A stretch of DNA of 64,000 nucleotides from Ensifer sp. LC11 (GTDB lineage: Bacteria > Pseudomonadota > Alphaproteobacteria > Rhizobiales > Rhizobiaceae): contig NZ_MBSO01000023.1 of the NCBI RefSeq assembly GCF_001695835.1, positions 248,001 to 312,000 on the forward strand, written 5' to 3'. The translations under genes were made by a program, and so were the position numbers. Positions 36,182 through 45,326 of the stretch are shown in pieces; position 1 is the stretch's first letter; each line of letters begins with the position of its first letter. The notes under the pieces were generated by a model. It searched no databases. It saw only the letters and a list, made by a program, of their open reading frames with translations, and had not been told where the DNA came from.

Positions 36182-38569
36182 ATGACCGACACAAGCCATC
36201 TCAAGACCATCGAACAGCGCCTGCTCTGGCTCTCGCACTGGATGATCCATCACGCCAATCACATCCGGCCGAAGATCGACGGCATCAAGACTGGCGGGCA
36301 CCAGGCAAGCTCGGCCTCGGTCGTCTCGATCATGACCGCGCTCTATTTCTCGGCGCTTCGGCCCGAGGATCGTGTCGCGGTGAAGCCGCACGCGGCACCG
36401 GTGTTCCACGCGATGCAATATCTGATGGGCCGCCAGACGCGCGAGAAGCTCCTGAACTTCCGCGGCTTTGGCGGGGCGCAGAGCTATCCGAGCCGGACCA
36501 AGGATGTCGACGACGTGGATTTTTCGACCGGCTCGGTCGGACTCGGCGTCGGCATCACCGCGCTTGCCTCGATCGTCCAGGATTTCGTCCGCGCCAAGGA
36601 CTGGGGCCGCGGCAAGCTCGGCCGCATGGTAGCGCTCGTCGGCGACGCCGAGCTTGACGAGGGCAATGTCTACGAGACGCTGCAGGAGGGCTGGAAGAAC
36701 GATCTGAGGAACTGCTGGTGGATCATCGACTATAACAGGCAGTCGCTCGACGGCATCGTTCGCGAAGGCCTGTTTGAACGGGTGGAAAAGATCTTCGACG
36801 CCTTCGGCTGGGACGTCGTGCGGGTCAAGTATGGCGTCCTGCAACGCGCGGCCTTTGCCGAGCCCGGCGGCCAGAAGCTGCGTGACTGGATCGACCGCTG
36901 CTCCAACCAGGAATATGCGGCGCTGACCTTCATGGGGGGTGCCGTCTGGCGCAGGCGGCTTGCCGATGACCTCGGCGACCAGGGCGACGTTTCGGCGCTC
37001 ATTGACCGGCGCAGCGACGCCGAGCTCTCCGCGCTGATGGAGAACCTCGGCGGCAACTGCGTCGAGACCATGGCCGAGACCTTCGCCGCGATCGACCACG
37101 ATCGGCCGACCTGCTTCCTCGCCTACACGATCAAGGGCTGGAGCACGCCGATTGCCGGCCACAAGGACAATCACGGCGGCCTGATGACGACGGCGCAGTT
37201 CGCCGAATGGCAGGCGCATATGGGTGTTGCACCCGGCGAGGAATGGGAGCCGCTCGCCGGCGTGGCGGATCCCCAGGCGCTGGAGGCGTTTCTCGCCACG
37301 GTGCCCTTCTTTGCCGAAGGTACACGCCGCCATGGCGATCGCCAGCTGGAAGTACCGCAGATCGCCGTCGAGACGCAGCGCGAAATCTCGACACAGATGG
37401 CCTTCGGCAAAATCCTCGATGATCTCGCCAAGGGCAGGTCAGACCTCGCCGAACGCATCCTGACGACGTCGCCGGATGTCACCGGCACCACCAGCCTTGG
37501 CGCCTGGGTGAACCGGCGAAAGCTCTTTGCGCGCCAGCCGCTCGCCGACGCCTTCATCGAGCACCGCATCGCCTCGACGGCAAAGTGGGAATTCACGCCG
37601 GAAGGCCAGCATGTCGAGCTCGGTATTGCCGAGATGAACCTGTTCCTGCTTCTGGGGGCCGCCGGCCTCAGCCATTCGCTGTTCGGCAGAAGGCTGATCC
37701 CGATCGGCACCGTCTATGACCCCTTCGTCTGCCGTGGCCTCGATGCGCTGAACTATGCCTGCTACCAGGATGCCCGTTTCATGATCGTGGGCACGCCCTC
37801 GGGCGTGACGCTGGCGCCGGAAGGCGGCGCGCACCAGTCGATCGGCACACCGCTGATCGGCATGAGCCAGGATGGTCTCGCAGCTTTCGAGCCTGCCTTT
37901 GCCGACGAGCTTGCCGTCATCATGGAATGGGCCTTCGACTACCTGCAGCGCGATGGCGACAACGATCCGGATGAGCGCACCTGGCTGCGCGACGAGACCG
38001 GCGGCTCGGTCTATCTGCGGCTCACCACCAAGCCGCTCGAGCAACCCTTGAAGCGGGTCGACAATGACTTTCGCCAGGGCGCGATCGATGGCGCCTACTG
38101 GCTGAAGAAGCCCGGACCGAACTGCGCCGTCGTCATCGCCTACCAAGGGGCTGTCGCCGACGAGGCGATCGCGGCGGCCGGCATGATCGGAGAGGTCCGC
38201 CGCGACATCGGCGTGCTCGCGGTCACCTCGGCCGACCGCCTGAACGCCGGCTGGACGGCGGCGCAGCGCGAGCGCGCCCGCGGCAACCCACGGGCCTGCA
38301 GCCACATCGAACGGCTGCTCGATCCGCTGCCCAACTATTGCGCCATCGTCACCGTGCTCGATGGCCACCCGGCCACACTTTCGTGGCTCGGCGCGGTCGC
38401 CGGCCACCGCACCATTCCGCACGGCGTCGAGCATTTCGGCCAGACCGGCACGATCGGCGACCTCTATCGCCACTTCCGGCTCGACCGCAACGCCATCGCG
38501 GCCTCGGTCGCGGCGCTGACGGCCGGCAGGCGTGCCCCGACAGAACAGGAAGCGCTGCTCTTTCCGTAA
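36182..38569 (+). CDS. Transketolase/pyruvate dehydrogenase E1-like TPP enzyme
   Basis: The protein is 795 residues with both TPP and pyrimidine domains in one chain. The TPP-binding motif is GDAELDEGN (154-162) with the closing Asn185 in IDYNRQSLDG; the second half has the E1-type block GTPSGVTLAPEGGAHQS. It resembles the homodimeric AceE/transketolase group. Only 49 bases separate it from acdS on the same strand, so it may be cotranscribed and decarboxylate or transfer from 2-oxobutanoate. No E2 or E3 subunit is nearby, so it may use chromosomal partners or act as a transketolase. Substrate is inferred from position only. Confidence 0.8.
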   Translation: MTDTSHLKTIEQRLLWLSHWMIHHANHIRPKIDGIKTGGHQASSASVVSIMTALYFSALRPEDRVAVKPHAAPVFHAMQYLMGRQTREKLLNFRGFGGAQSYPSRTKDVDDVDFSTGSVGLGVGITALASIVQDFVRAKDWGRGKLGRMVALVGDAELDEGNVYETLQEGWKNDLRNCWWIIDYNRQSLDGIVREGLFERVEKIFDAFGWDVVRVKYGVLQRAAFAEPGGQKLRDWIDRCSNQEYAALTFMGGAVWRRRLADDLGDQGDVSALIDRRSDAELSALMENLGGNCVETMAETFAAIDHDRPTCFLAYTIKGWSTPIAGHKDNHGGLMTTAQFAEWQAHMGVAPGEEWEPLAGVADPQALEAFLATVPFFAEGTRRHGDRQLEVPQIAVETQREISTQMAFGKILDDLAKGRSDLAERILTTSPDVTGTTSLGAWVNRRKLFARQPLADAFIEHRIASTAKWEFTPEGQHVELGIAEMNLFLLLGAAGLSHSLFGRRLIPIGTVYDPFVCRGLDALNYACYQDARFMIVGTPSGVTLAPEGGAHQSIGTPLIGMSQDGLAAFEPAFADELAVIMEWAFDYLQRDGDNDPDERTWLRDETGGSVYLRLTTKPLEQPLKRVDNDFRQGAIDGAYWLKKPGPNCAVVIAYQGAVADEAIAAAGMIGEVRRDIGVLAVTSADRLNAGWTAAQRERARGNPRACSHIERLLDPLPNYCAIVTVLDGHPATLSWLGAVAGHRTIPHGVEHFGQTGTIGDLYRHFRLDRNAIAASVAALTAGRRAPTEQEALLFP

Positions 38570-38634
38570 CGACGGTCCGCAGCCCCGCATCAAATCATGC
38601 AGAAGCTGCAGCTGTTACCCGTTAACCCTGAAGC

Positions 38635-38650
38635 TGTTCCCCAGGGAACA
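38635..38650. promoter_or_regulatory. Perfect palindrome upstream of the GH5 gene
   Basis: TGTTCCC-ca-GGGAACA is a perfect 7-2-7 palindrome about 80 bases before the glycosidase start and 65 bases after the upstream gene stop, well placed for an operator. The regulator is not identified. Confidence 0.4.
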
Positions 38651-38728
38651 TCCGCGACGCAATGCGCCGGTAGGTTGGCCGCGCCGAACCAAGGCCCGAA
38701 TGGCCAGGAACCCAGAAGGACCGACCGC

Positions 38729-39913
38729 ATGCGCCTGATTGCCTCCGCCCTCCTCGCTTTCAGCCTTGCGGGCTCAGCCAGTGCCGCCGATCTCATCTCC
38801 TTCTGGGACACGCCGCAGCATGGCGGAAACAGCTTCAACAGGCTTCCGCCGGACGAAGCCTACTTCAAGGCGCTGGCGGGCTACGGCGCCACCTGGGTGC
38901 GCCTTTCCTATGACAAATGGAAGCCGGCCCAGCGCGACTATCTGATCGGCGACGCCGACAAATACGAGGGCATTCCGGCCGCAGATATAAAGACGCTCCG
39001 CGAAACCCTCGACCGGGCTGACAAGGCCGGCCTCAAGGTCGTCATCGCGCCGTTGTCGCTGCCCGGCATGCGCTGGGCCCAGAACAACGGCAACAGGTTC
39101 GACGGCCGGCTCTGGCAGGACAAGGCCTGGTGGGGCCAGGCGGCACGCTTCTGGCGGGATCTGGCGCGCGAGCTGAAGGACCATCCGGCGGTCGCCGCCT
39201 ACAACATCGTCAACGAACCTGCGCCTGAAAAGAAGAACGGCCTCGCGGAACACGCCGATGCGAAAGCGATGCAGGCCTGGTACGAGGAAAAGACAGGCAG
39301 CGCTTCGGACCTCAGAGCCTTCTACGATGAAGTCATCGCAGCCATTCGCGAGGTCGACGCGGCAACCCCCATTATGGTGGATGCCGGCTGGTATGCAGCG
39401 GCCGATGCCTTTTCCTATTGGCCATCGGGTCTCACCGACCAGAAAGTGCTCTACAGTTTCCACATGTACGAGCCCTATGCGGCGACGAGCGCGCCCAACA
39501 TGAAACGCGACAGGCCATACGCCTACCCCGGCAGGGTGCCGTTCGGCGAAGGCGAAGAGACCTGGGACCGGACGCGGGTCACAGGCTATCTCGCAGCGCC
39601 GGTGCAATGGGCCAGGGACAAGGGCGTGCCGCTGAACCGCCTCGTCGCCGGCGAATTCGGTTGCATGCGCCTCTGGTCCGGCTGCAAGACCTATCTCGAG
39701 GATGTGCTGACCGCGCTCGACAAGGATGATCTGCACTGGGCCTTCTACAGCTTCCGCGAGGACGCGTGGGACGGTATGGACTACGAACTCGGATCGAAGA
39801 AAGTCGGTTGGAAGTACTGGCAGCAGATGGAGGCCAACGAGCGCGACACGACGCCGCGAAAAGCGACGCCGGAGTTCGCCCCGATCAGCAAGCGGCTGCA
39901 GGGGACAGATTGA
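38729..39913 (+). CDS. Secreted glycoside hydrolase family 5 (cellulase-like)
   Basis: The protein is 394 residues from the ATG at 38729, with AGAAGGA upstream; the first 19 residues are a signal peptide (MRLIASALLAFSLAGSASA). The TIM-barrel glycosidase residues are clear: acid/base Glu163 in YNIVNEP and nucleophile Glu309 in VAGEFG. GH5 enzymes cut beta-linked glucans or mannans. Rhizobial homologues near polysaccharide loci trim exopolysaccharide or attack plant wall. No cluster of polysaccharide genes adjoins it here, so the target glycan is open. It is exported to the periplasm or outside. Confidence 0.87.
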   Translation: MRLIASALLAFSLAGSASAADLISFWDTPQHGGNSFNRLPPDEAYFKALAGYGATWVRLSYDKWKPAQRDYLIGDADKYEGIPAADIKTLRETLDRADKAGLKVVIAPLSLPGMRWAQNNGNRFDGRLWQDKAWWGQAARFWRDLARELKDHPAVAAYNIVNEPAPEKKNGLAEHADAKAMQAWYEEKTGSASDLRAFYDEVIAAIREVDAATPIMVDAGWYAAADAFSYWPSGLTDQKVLYSFHMYEPYAATSAPNMKRDRPYAYPGRVPFGEGEETWDRTRVTGYLAAPVQWARDKGVPLNRLVAGEFGCMRLWSGCKTYLEDVLTALDKDDLHWAFYSFREDAWDGMDYELGSKKVGWKYWQQMEANERDTTPRKATPEFAPISKRLQGTD

Positions 39914-40024
39914 CGCATGTCGGGAAAGGTCGCCACGCGCTTGGAAAAAAGTCCAAAACGGCTAGAAGACGGTGCATTCCTTGCGGGGCTACGCGAATTG
40001 CGAGCACCCGCTGCAACATGAGGC

Positions 40025-41851
40025 ATGCTCGTGCAGACGACCAAGGCGGCTGACGCCGGCACACGAAATCGAACCATACGCCTGTCGCGAACGCTCGCCG
40101 TCGTGATGGCCGGGCTGGTGGCCTTGACGGCTGCCGTCATCCTCTCCGTCGTCTGGTACATGTCGGCGGGAGCGACCCGCGACCTATTGGCCAAATCCGC
40201 CCGCCTTGGGCTGGACGCCGTCCAGACGAGGATCGGCAGCCGTTTCACGCCGGTCGAGGATCAGCTCGCTTACCTCGCGCGGGAGGTGGCGGCCGGACGT
40301 CTCGACCCGGCCGATCCGCTGGCGTTGGAGCGTGTGATGTCCGGGGCGCTGGCGGCAACCCCGCAAGTTCGGGTGCTGTCCTTCGTGACGCCCAAAGGCG
40401 ATATCTTCGGCGTGACACAGGGCCCGAAGGGCGTCTTTTCCTTCGCGGAAACGGTCCAGACCGACGATGAGCGCGCGGAGATCGAGGAGGCACGCCGCAG
40501 TGGAGAAGCCCATTGGGGGCCGGTCTACTTCGTGCCGGACCCGGCAATCCGCACGTCGGTGGCAAACCTCAGGCAACCGACGACGGTCGACGGCCAGTTC
40601 GTCGGCGTGTTCAGGGCGACGATTACAGTTGACGCCATCTCGGAGTATCTACGCGAGATCGCCGTCGTAAACCCCGGAACAACACCGTTCGTCCTTTACG
40701 GCCGCGAGCACGTGCTCGCTCATCCGCTGATGGCGGCGGGTCATCCGCTGTTGTCGGCGGAGCACCGGTTGCCGAAACTCAGCGAGCTTGGCGACCCGTT
40801 CCTCGCGCAACTCTGGAACGAAGAGCCGGAAACCGTCGACGATTCGGCACTCGAAGTGCGCGTTGTCTTATCCGGAGACGCCGGTCGCGTCATTCTGACC
40901 CGCGAAGTCGGCGGCTACGCGCCGGCCCCTCTCACCATCGGCGTCGAAGTTCCGATCGAAATGCTGGAAGAGCCGATCTCGAACCTGGTGCGCGCCGGGA
41001 TCGCCGGCCTCGCGGTGCTGCTGGCAGCGATCGTCATAGCCTTGATCGTCAGCCGAATGATCGTCCGGCCTGTCGCCAGCATGGCGCGAGAGGTGCGCGC
41101 CGTCGGCAGGCTCGATTTCGCCGCACTGCAGCCCCTGCCCGGCAGCGTGTTTACAGAACTCGACGAGCAGGCGCGGGCCTACAATACGATGCTGACCGGA
41201 CTGCGCTGGCTCGAAACCTACGTACCGAAGAAGCTCGTTCGCCACCTGATCGGCAGTGAAGACCTCGCATCGACCCAACGCGTCGTGACCATCATGTTCA
41301 CCGACGTGGTCGATTTCACAGCAACCGCCGAAAAGACCAGCGCCGGCGACGTCGCAGCACTCCTCAACAGCCACTTCGACCTGCTCGGCAGTTGCATCGA
41401 AGGTGAAGGCGGAACAATCGACAAGTTCATCGGTGATTGCGTCATGGCTTTCTGGGGCGCGCCCGACGCGCAAAAGGATCACGCCGACCGCGCGATCCGC
41501 GCCGCGCGCGCCATTGCCCAGGCGATCGCCAAGGACAATGCGGACCGGCTCCGCCAGGGCCTTGCGCCGCTCAGAATGCGCATCGGCATTCATTCCGGGC
41601 CGGTCGTCGCCGGCAACATCGGCATGACCGGGCGATCGGCCTATACGATCGTCGGCGATACCGTGAACGCCTGCAACCGACTGGAGCAACTCGGCAAATC
41701 AATCGCGCCGGGTGAAGAAGTGATGATCCTTTTGAGCGGCGAGACCTTTGATCTGTTGGCCGAGGATCGCTCCGATCTCGTCCAGCTCGGCAAACATTGC
41801 CTCGCCGGGCGAACCGAGGAGACCGAGGTCTACAGGCTCCGAACCGCGTAG
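40025..41851 (+). CDS. Membrane class III adenylate cyclase with sensor and HAMP domains
   Basis: The protein is 608 residues. A membrane helix near residues 22-46, a periplasmic sensor of roughly 270 residues, a second helix near 320-345, a HAMP linker (SRMIVRPVASMAREVRAVG) and a C-terminal cyclase domain follow in order. The catalytic set is intact: metal aspartates in IMFTDVVDFT and KFIGDCVMAFWG, adenine-selecting Lys and Asp, and the Asn/Arg pair in VNACNRLEQLGK. It should make cAMP in response to an extracellular cue. Rhizobia carry many such cyclases. No partner gene is adjacent. Confidence 0.88.
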   Translation: MLVQTTKAADAGTRNRTIRLSRTLAVVMAGLVALTAAVILSVVWYMSAGATRDLLAKSARLGLDAVQTRIGSRFTPVEDQLAYLAREVAAGRLDPADPLALERVMSGALAATPQVRVLSFVTPKGDIFGVTQGPKGVFSFAETVQTDDERAEIEEARRSGEAHWGPVYFVPDPAIRTSVANLRQPTTVDGQFVGVFRATITVDAISEYLREIAVVNPGTTPFVLYGREHVLAHPLMAAGHPLLSAEHRLPKLSELGDPFLAQLWNEEPETVDDSALEVRVVLSGDAGRVILTREVGGYAPAPLTIGVEVPIEMLEEPISNLVRAGIAGLAVLLAAIVIALIVSRMIVRPVASMAREVRAVGRLDFAALQPLPGSVFTELDEQARAYNTMLTGLRWLETYVPKKLVRHLIGSEDLASTQRVVTIMFTDVVDFTATAEKTSAGDVAALLNSHFDLLGSCIEGEGGTIDKFIGDCVMAFWGAPDAQKDHADRAIRAARAIAQAIAKDNADRLRQGLAPLRMRIGIHSGPVVAGNIGMTGRSAYTIVGDTVNACNRLEQLGKSIAPGEEVMILLSGETFDLLAEDRSDLVQLGKHCLAGRTEETEVYRLRTA

Positions 41852-41896
41852 CGGCCAAGTGCTCGCCGACACGCGGCGGGCACGGCGCTCGCGGCG

Positions 41897-42742
41897 CTAG
41901 AGGTTCACGGTCCGGCGGGCGGGTTCAGTCCCGCCGGTTATCTGGCGGACCTGTTTGCGGTCGCTTCGCAGGATGTCGAGGCAATCGTTGCCGAACCACT
42001 CCAGCGACGCATCGGCCTGCGGCTCGCCCGCAATCTCCTGCAGGAACCGCCCGTAATCGACCACCCCCTCGAAGAGCGGCGTCATGCCGCGCCTGCTGCC
42101 GGCAGCCGCGTAGACATTGGCCGGCTCGAAGACGGCAAGGTCGGCGCGGCCGACGATATTCTTGAGGTGGTAGTGGCGGATGTGCGGCTTCATCGTTTGG
42201 TGGACAGAGACCGGATCGTCGCCGCCTTCCCATACATGCAGCGTGTCGAAATTGATCGCGAAGGCGGGGTGGTCAACCTCTTCGATAAGCCGCATCGTCG
42301 AAGCGGCCGTATCGGCGAGCGTCTTTGGATGGGTCTCGGCAAGCAGATGGATGCCGTAGCTGGCAGTGATGGTGCAGATCTCCTTCAGGCGGCCGACAAT
42401 TTGCTGGCGCTCGTCAGCACTGACTTCGAGGCTGCCGCGGCTCCCGGCAAAGGTACGGATCTTGCGCGTGCGCCAGCGGCGGGCAAGGCGGCAAAGCTCC
42501 ACCGCCTTGTGGCGCAAAATCTCCACGTCGCCGTCGAGCGGCAGGTAGTCGCTGATCATCGGCACCGACAGGCCGAAGCCGTCGAGCCATTCGGCGTTCC
42601 GGTCGGCCCGCGGCGCCAGATTGCGCGCATGCGCACCCCAGAGCTCGATCCCCTGGAAGTCGTTGGCCTCAGCCCAGGCGGCGATCTCGTCGAGCGAGAT
42701 CAGATGGTGCCGGAAGGTGATGGTGCAGAGCGAGACTCTCAT
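41897..42742 (-). CDS. asbF: 3-dehydroshikimate dehydratase, AsbF-like
   Basis: The protein is 281 residues, a TIM-barrel of the sugar-isomerase/AP-endonuclease type. Metal-site residues are Glu136 in LLAETHPKT, Asp166 and His169 in INFDTLHVW, His192 in HYHLKN and Glu248 in SLEWFG. AsbF makes 3,4-dihydroxybenzoate from 3-dehydroshikimate for petrobactin, and this is the fifth and last gene of a tightly coupled operon with the asb gene order. Its ATG overlaps the previous stop by four bases (ATGA). The identity rests on the metal-site pattern plus the operon context. Confidence 0.85.
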   Translation of the reverse strand: MRVSLCTITFRHHLISLDEIAAWAEANDFQGIELWGAHARNLAPRADRNAEWLDGFGLSVPMISDYLPLDGDVEILRHKAVELCRLARRWRTRKIRTFAGSRGSLEVSADERQQIVGRLKEICTITASYGIHLLAETHPKTLADTAASTMRLIEEVDHPAFAINFDTLHVWEGGDDPVSVHQTMKPHIRHYHLKNIVGRADLAVFEPANVYAAAGSRRGMTPLFEGVVDYGRFLQEIAGEPQADASLEWFGNDCLDILRSDRKQVRQITGGTEPARRTVNL

Positions 42743-44049
42743 CGTGCAACTCTCTTCAAAGACGGAATTTCTGCGGGGATGGCAAGGTCGCACCAGAGAT
42801 CGAAGACCTCGGCGAGCTTGGCCTTCAGCTTCGTTTCCAGCCGGTCCGCCTCGTCGAGACGTTCGAAGACGGCTTCCGCCAGAGACCGATCCCCGGTCTG
42901 GGCGAGCTTCATCACGGCGTAGTGCAGCGTCTTCAGTGCCTGAACCAGCGCCTCGATTTCTCCGCACCAACCCTCGAATTCGGCCGCCGGTAGCTTCAGC
43001 GCCCGCCAGTAGAAGGCGAAGCCGTGTTCGTAGGCGTACTTGCGGATGGTGATAACAGGCAGCTCGCGCACCGCTGCGGCCAGATCCGTCAAGGCGATGC
43101 CGTTCCGCCCGTCGAGATGCGCGGCGACGATGTCGCGAACGGCATTGACCAGCGGATTGCGGTCCCTGACGAAGCAGGCCTCGAAATAGGCTTTCAGATC
43201 CTCGGCGAAAGGCGCGCGTGCCTCGGCATTGTCGAAGACATAACCGCCGCCGACGGTCGGCTGCATGATGGCGTGAACGACCTTGTCACGCGCGATCTCG
43301 CCCTCCCAGCGATAGTCGGGATCGTGCACGAACCACGTCTCCGGATCGGCGGTTTCCTGCAGCATCAGGTAATGCGGAAACGGGTTCTGGTTGAACTTGT
43401 TCTCGCGCTCCGGCAGATGGAACATGTCGAGCATGACCATGACCGAACCGGTTGCGCTGCGCTGCTTGAGAAGGCCGAGCAGCACCGCAAGGTTGTCGAG
43501 CTTGGTGCGCTCCGGATCGTACCATTCGACGACCGAGACGCCATAGAGCCGCTCGAACCAGCTGCGGAAGAATTCCTGGGTGATGTCGGGTGCGTGATAG
43601 AGAAGCCCGAAGCGGTCGCTGACCGCAAACTTTGCATCCCAGACACCGAAGTAGAACGGCCGCTGGTCCAGCCCCTGCCGCTTCAGGCCATCAGAAACGC
43701 AGCTGACGAAGCAATGCACCTTGATGTCGTAATAGGCGTCACCGTGAACCCCCTCGTCGCTGGTGCCGCCGGTCAGCGGAAAGGCAGGAACAACGGCGGC
43801 CGTCGGCTTCGGCACGTAGAGTGCGACGAGATCGGCAACCGTCTCGATCTCCTGTTTCGCGATCGCCTCTTCCGGCACCGAAAGCCCGTATTCGAGCTCC
43901 AGGTTGAGGAAGATTTCGAGGATCAGGACGGAGTCGAGATAGAGGTCCTCGTTGAGGCGGGCGTCCGGGCCGAAGCCCTCCATATGCCCATGCGCCATCT
44001 TTTCGATGAGAACAGTCTCGATCGCCGCGAAGATTTCCCTTTCGGTCAT
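42739..44049 (-). CDS. Fused aryl carrier protein and AsbE-like condensing protein (AsbD-AsbE)
   Basis: The protein is 436 residues from the ATG at 44049. Residues 1-85 are an acyl carrier domain with phosphopantetheine Ser40 in LYLDSVLIL, corresponding to AsbD. From about residue 105 to the end is an AsbE-like domain (YDIKVHCFVSCVSDGLKR, EWYDPERTK, FVHDPDYRWEGE). In petrobactin synthesis AsbD carries 3,4-dihydroxybenzoate and AsbE transfers it to the polyamine; in the Bacillus cluster these are two genes. A fusion would hold donor and catalyst together. It overlaps asbC upstream by four bases and asbF downstream by four bases. Confidence 0.82.
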   Translation of the reverse strand: MTEREIFAAIETVLIEKMAHGHMEGFGPDARLNEDLYLDSVLILEIFLNLELEYGLSVPEEAIAKQEIETVADLVALYVPKPTAAVVPAFPLTGGTSDEGVHGDAYYDIKVHCFVSCVSDGLKRQGLDQRPFYFGVWDAKFAVSDRFGLLYHAPDITQEFFRSWFERLYGVSVVEWYDPERTKLDNLAVLLGLLKQRSATGSVMVMLDMFHLPERENKFNQNPFPHYLMLQETADPETWFVHDPDYRWEGEIARDKVVHAIMQPTVGGGYVFDNAEARAPFAEDLKAYFEACFVRDRNPLVNAVRDIVAAHLDGRNGIALTDLAAAVRELPVITIRKYAYEHGFAFYWRALKLPAAEFEGWCGEIEALVQALKTLHYAVMKLAQTGDRSLAEAVFERLDEADRLETKLKAKLAEVFDLWCDLAIPAEIPSLKRVAR

Positions 44050-45326
44050 GATGCGGCTCCCGCCATCGACTTGTTGAATTCGCCTGCGACATGACGCGCC
44101 GCGACGTCGCGGCGGCTGATCTTGCCGTTCGCCTGACGCGGAACGGCATCGACCTGCAGGATTTCCATCGGCAACTGGTGGCCGGCGAGCTGGCGGCTGC
44201 ACCATTCGCGCACCGCCTGCGGCGCGACTGATCCCTCGGCGCTGAAGAGCAGCGCGACGCGCTCGCCGGCGAAACGGTCAGATTTGCGGAAGGCGACCGC
44301 ATCGGTGATGGCGGGCATGGCCATCACCACATCCTCTACGTCCTTCGGATAGACGTTGAGGCCGGAAACATTGATCATGTCGTCCAAACGCGAGACGAAA
44401 ACCAGCATGCCATCGGCACGGCGATAACCGAGATCGCGGGTGTGGATCGCGACACCATCGGCGTTCCTGACGACGATCTCACCGGCGTCCTCGGCGCTGC
44501 TGCCGGTTGCAGCGCTCAGATGGGGCAGAACGAAGCCCATGTCGCCGGCAGCAGCCACATCCGGATTGATGGCGATGCAGCCGGATTCGGAGCAGCCATA
44601 TTGCTGGAACATGAACCGGCTCTTCGCGCGGATATCGGCAAACCACGGATCGGGAAGCAGCGTACCCGACGTCATCGTCGCGTGGATCTGCTCGCCGGCA
44701 GGCAGAAGCCGCGCCAGCGTGTGCAGGATCGCCGGCGACGAATAGAGCAGCGGCCGCTCGGTCTCGCGCAGCACCTTCAGGAGATACTTTGGATTGGCCG
44801 TATTGACGATGACAGGCGTCTGGCCGCGCTTCAGCGCCACCAGGATGCCGCAGATCAGCCCATAGGAATGGGTCGTCGGGCAGGCGACAACCGGCGTCAT
44901 CTCCTCCGGTTCGCGGAATGTACGCACATAGCTCTCGATTTCGGCATCGATCTCTTGCCAGCTGCGGGCCACGCATTTCGGCGCGCCTGTGGTGCCCGAA
45001 CTCATCTGCAGCAGCGTGCCCGGCTTCGACGCTGTCTCAGGCGCTTCGAGCACTTCGGCCGTCAGGCTGTTGTAGAACAGCCTGTTGCAGCCGGCGCCGA
45101 TCGCGAGTTTGCACGCGGCCGGATAGGGCGTGCCGGGATGGATCGGCAGCACGCTGGCGCCCGCCTTGCGGATGGCGAAAAACAGCGCCAGCCAGTCGAC
45201 GGTCTCCGCGAAGCAGACGGCGTATCGGCCGGTGTCTCGCTCGCCAAGGCCGATCTCCGCTGCCAACTGGAGCGATCTTTCGTTGAAATAGGTCTCGTCA
45301 TAGAGCCTGTCATCGATGCGGATCAT
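44046..45326 (-). CDS. asbC: 3,4-dihydroxybenzoate-AMP ligase, AsbC-like
   Basis: The protein is 426 residues, an ANL-superfamily adenylating enzyme. The P-loop MSSGTTGAPK, the QQYGCSESGC segment, the GYRRADGMLVFVSRLDDMINVSGLNVYP hinge region and the C-terminal catalytic lysine in ANGKISRR are all present. It would activate 3,4-dihydroxybenzoate and load it on the carrier domain encoded next. It overlaps asbB by four bases (ATGA). It is shorter than classic acyl-CoA ligases, as expected for AsbC. Confidence 0.85.
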   Translation of the reverse strand: MIRIDDRLYDETYFNERSLQLAAEIGLGERDTGRYAVCFAETVDWLALFFAIRKAGASVLPIHPGTPYPAACKLAIGAGCNRLFYNSLTAEVLEAPETASKPGTLLQMSSGTTGAPKCVARSWQEIDAEIESYVRTFREPEEMTPVVACPTTHSYGLICGILVALKRGQTPVIVNTANPKYLLKVLRETERPLLYSSPAILHTLARLLPAGEQIHATMTSGTLLPDPWFADIRAKSRFMFQQYGCSESGCIAINPDVAAAGDMGFVLPHLSAATGSSAEDAGEIVVRNADGVAIHTRDLGYRRADGMLVFVSRLDDMINVSGLNVYPKDVEDVVMAMPAITDAVAFRKSDRFAGERVALLFSAEGSVAPQAVREWCSRQLAGHQLPMEILQVDAVPRQANGKISRRDVAARHVAGEFNKSMAGAAS

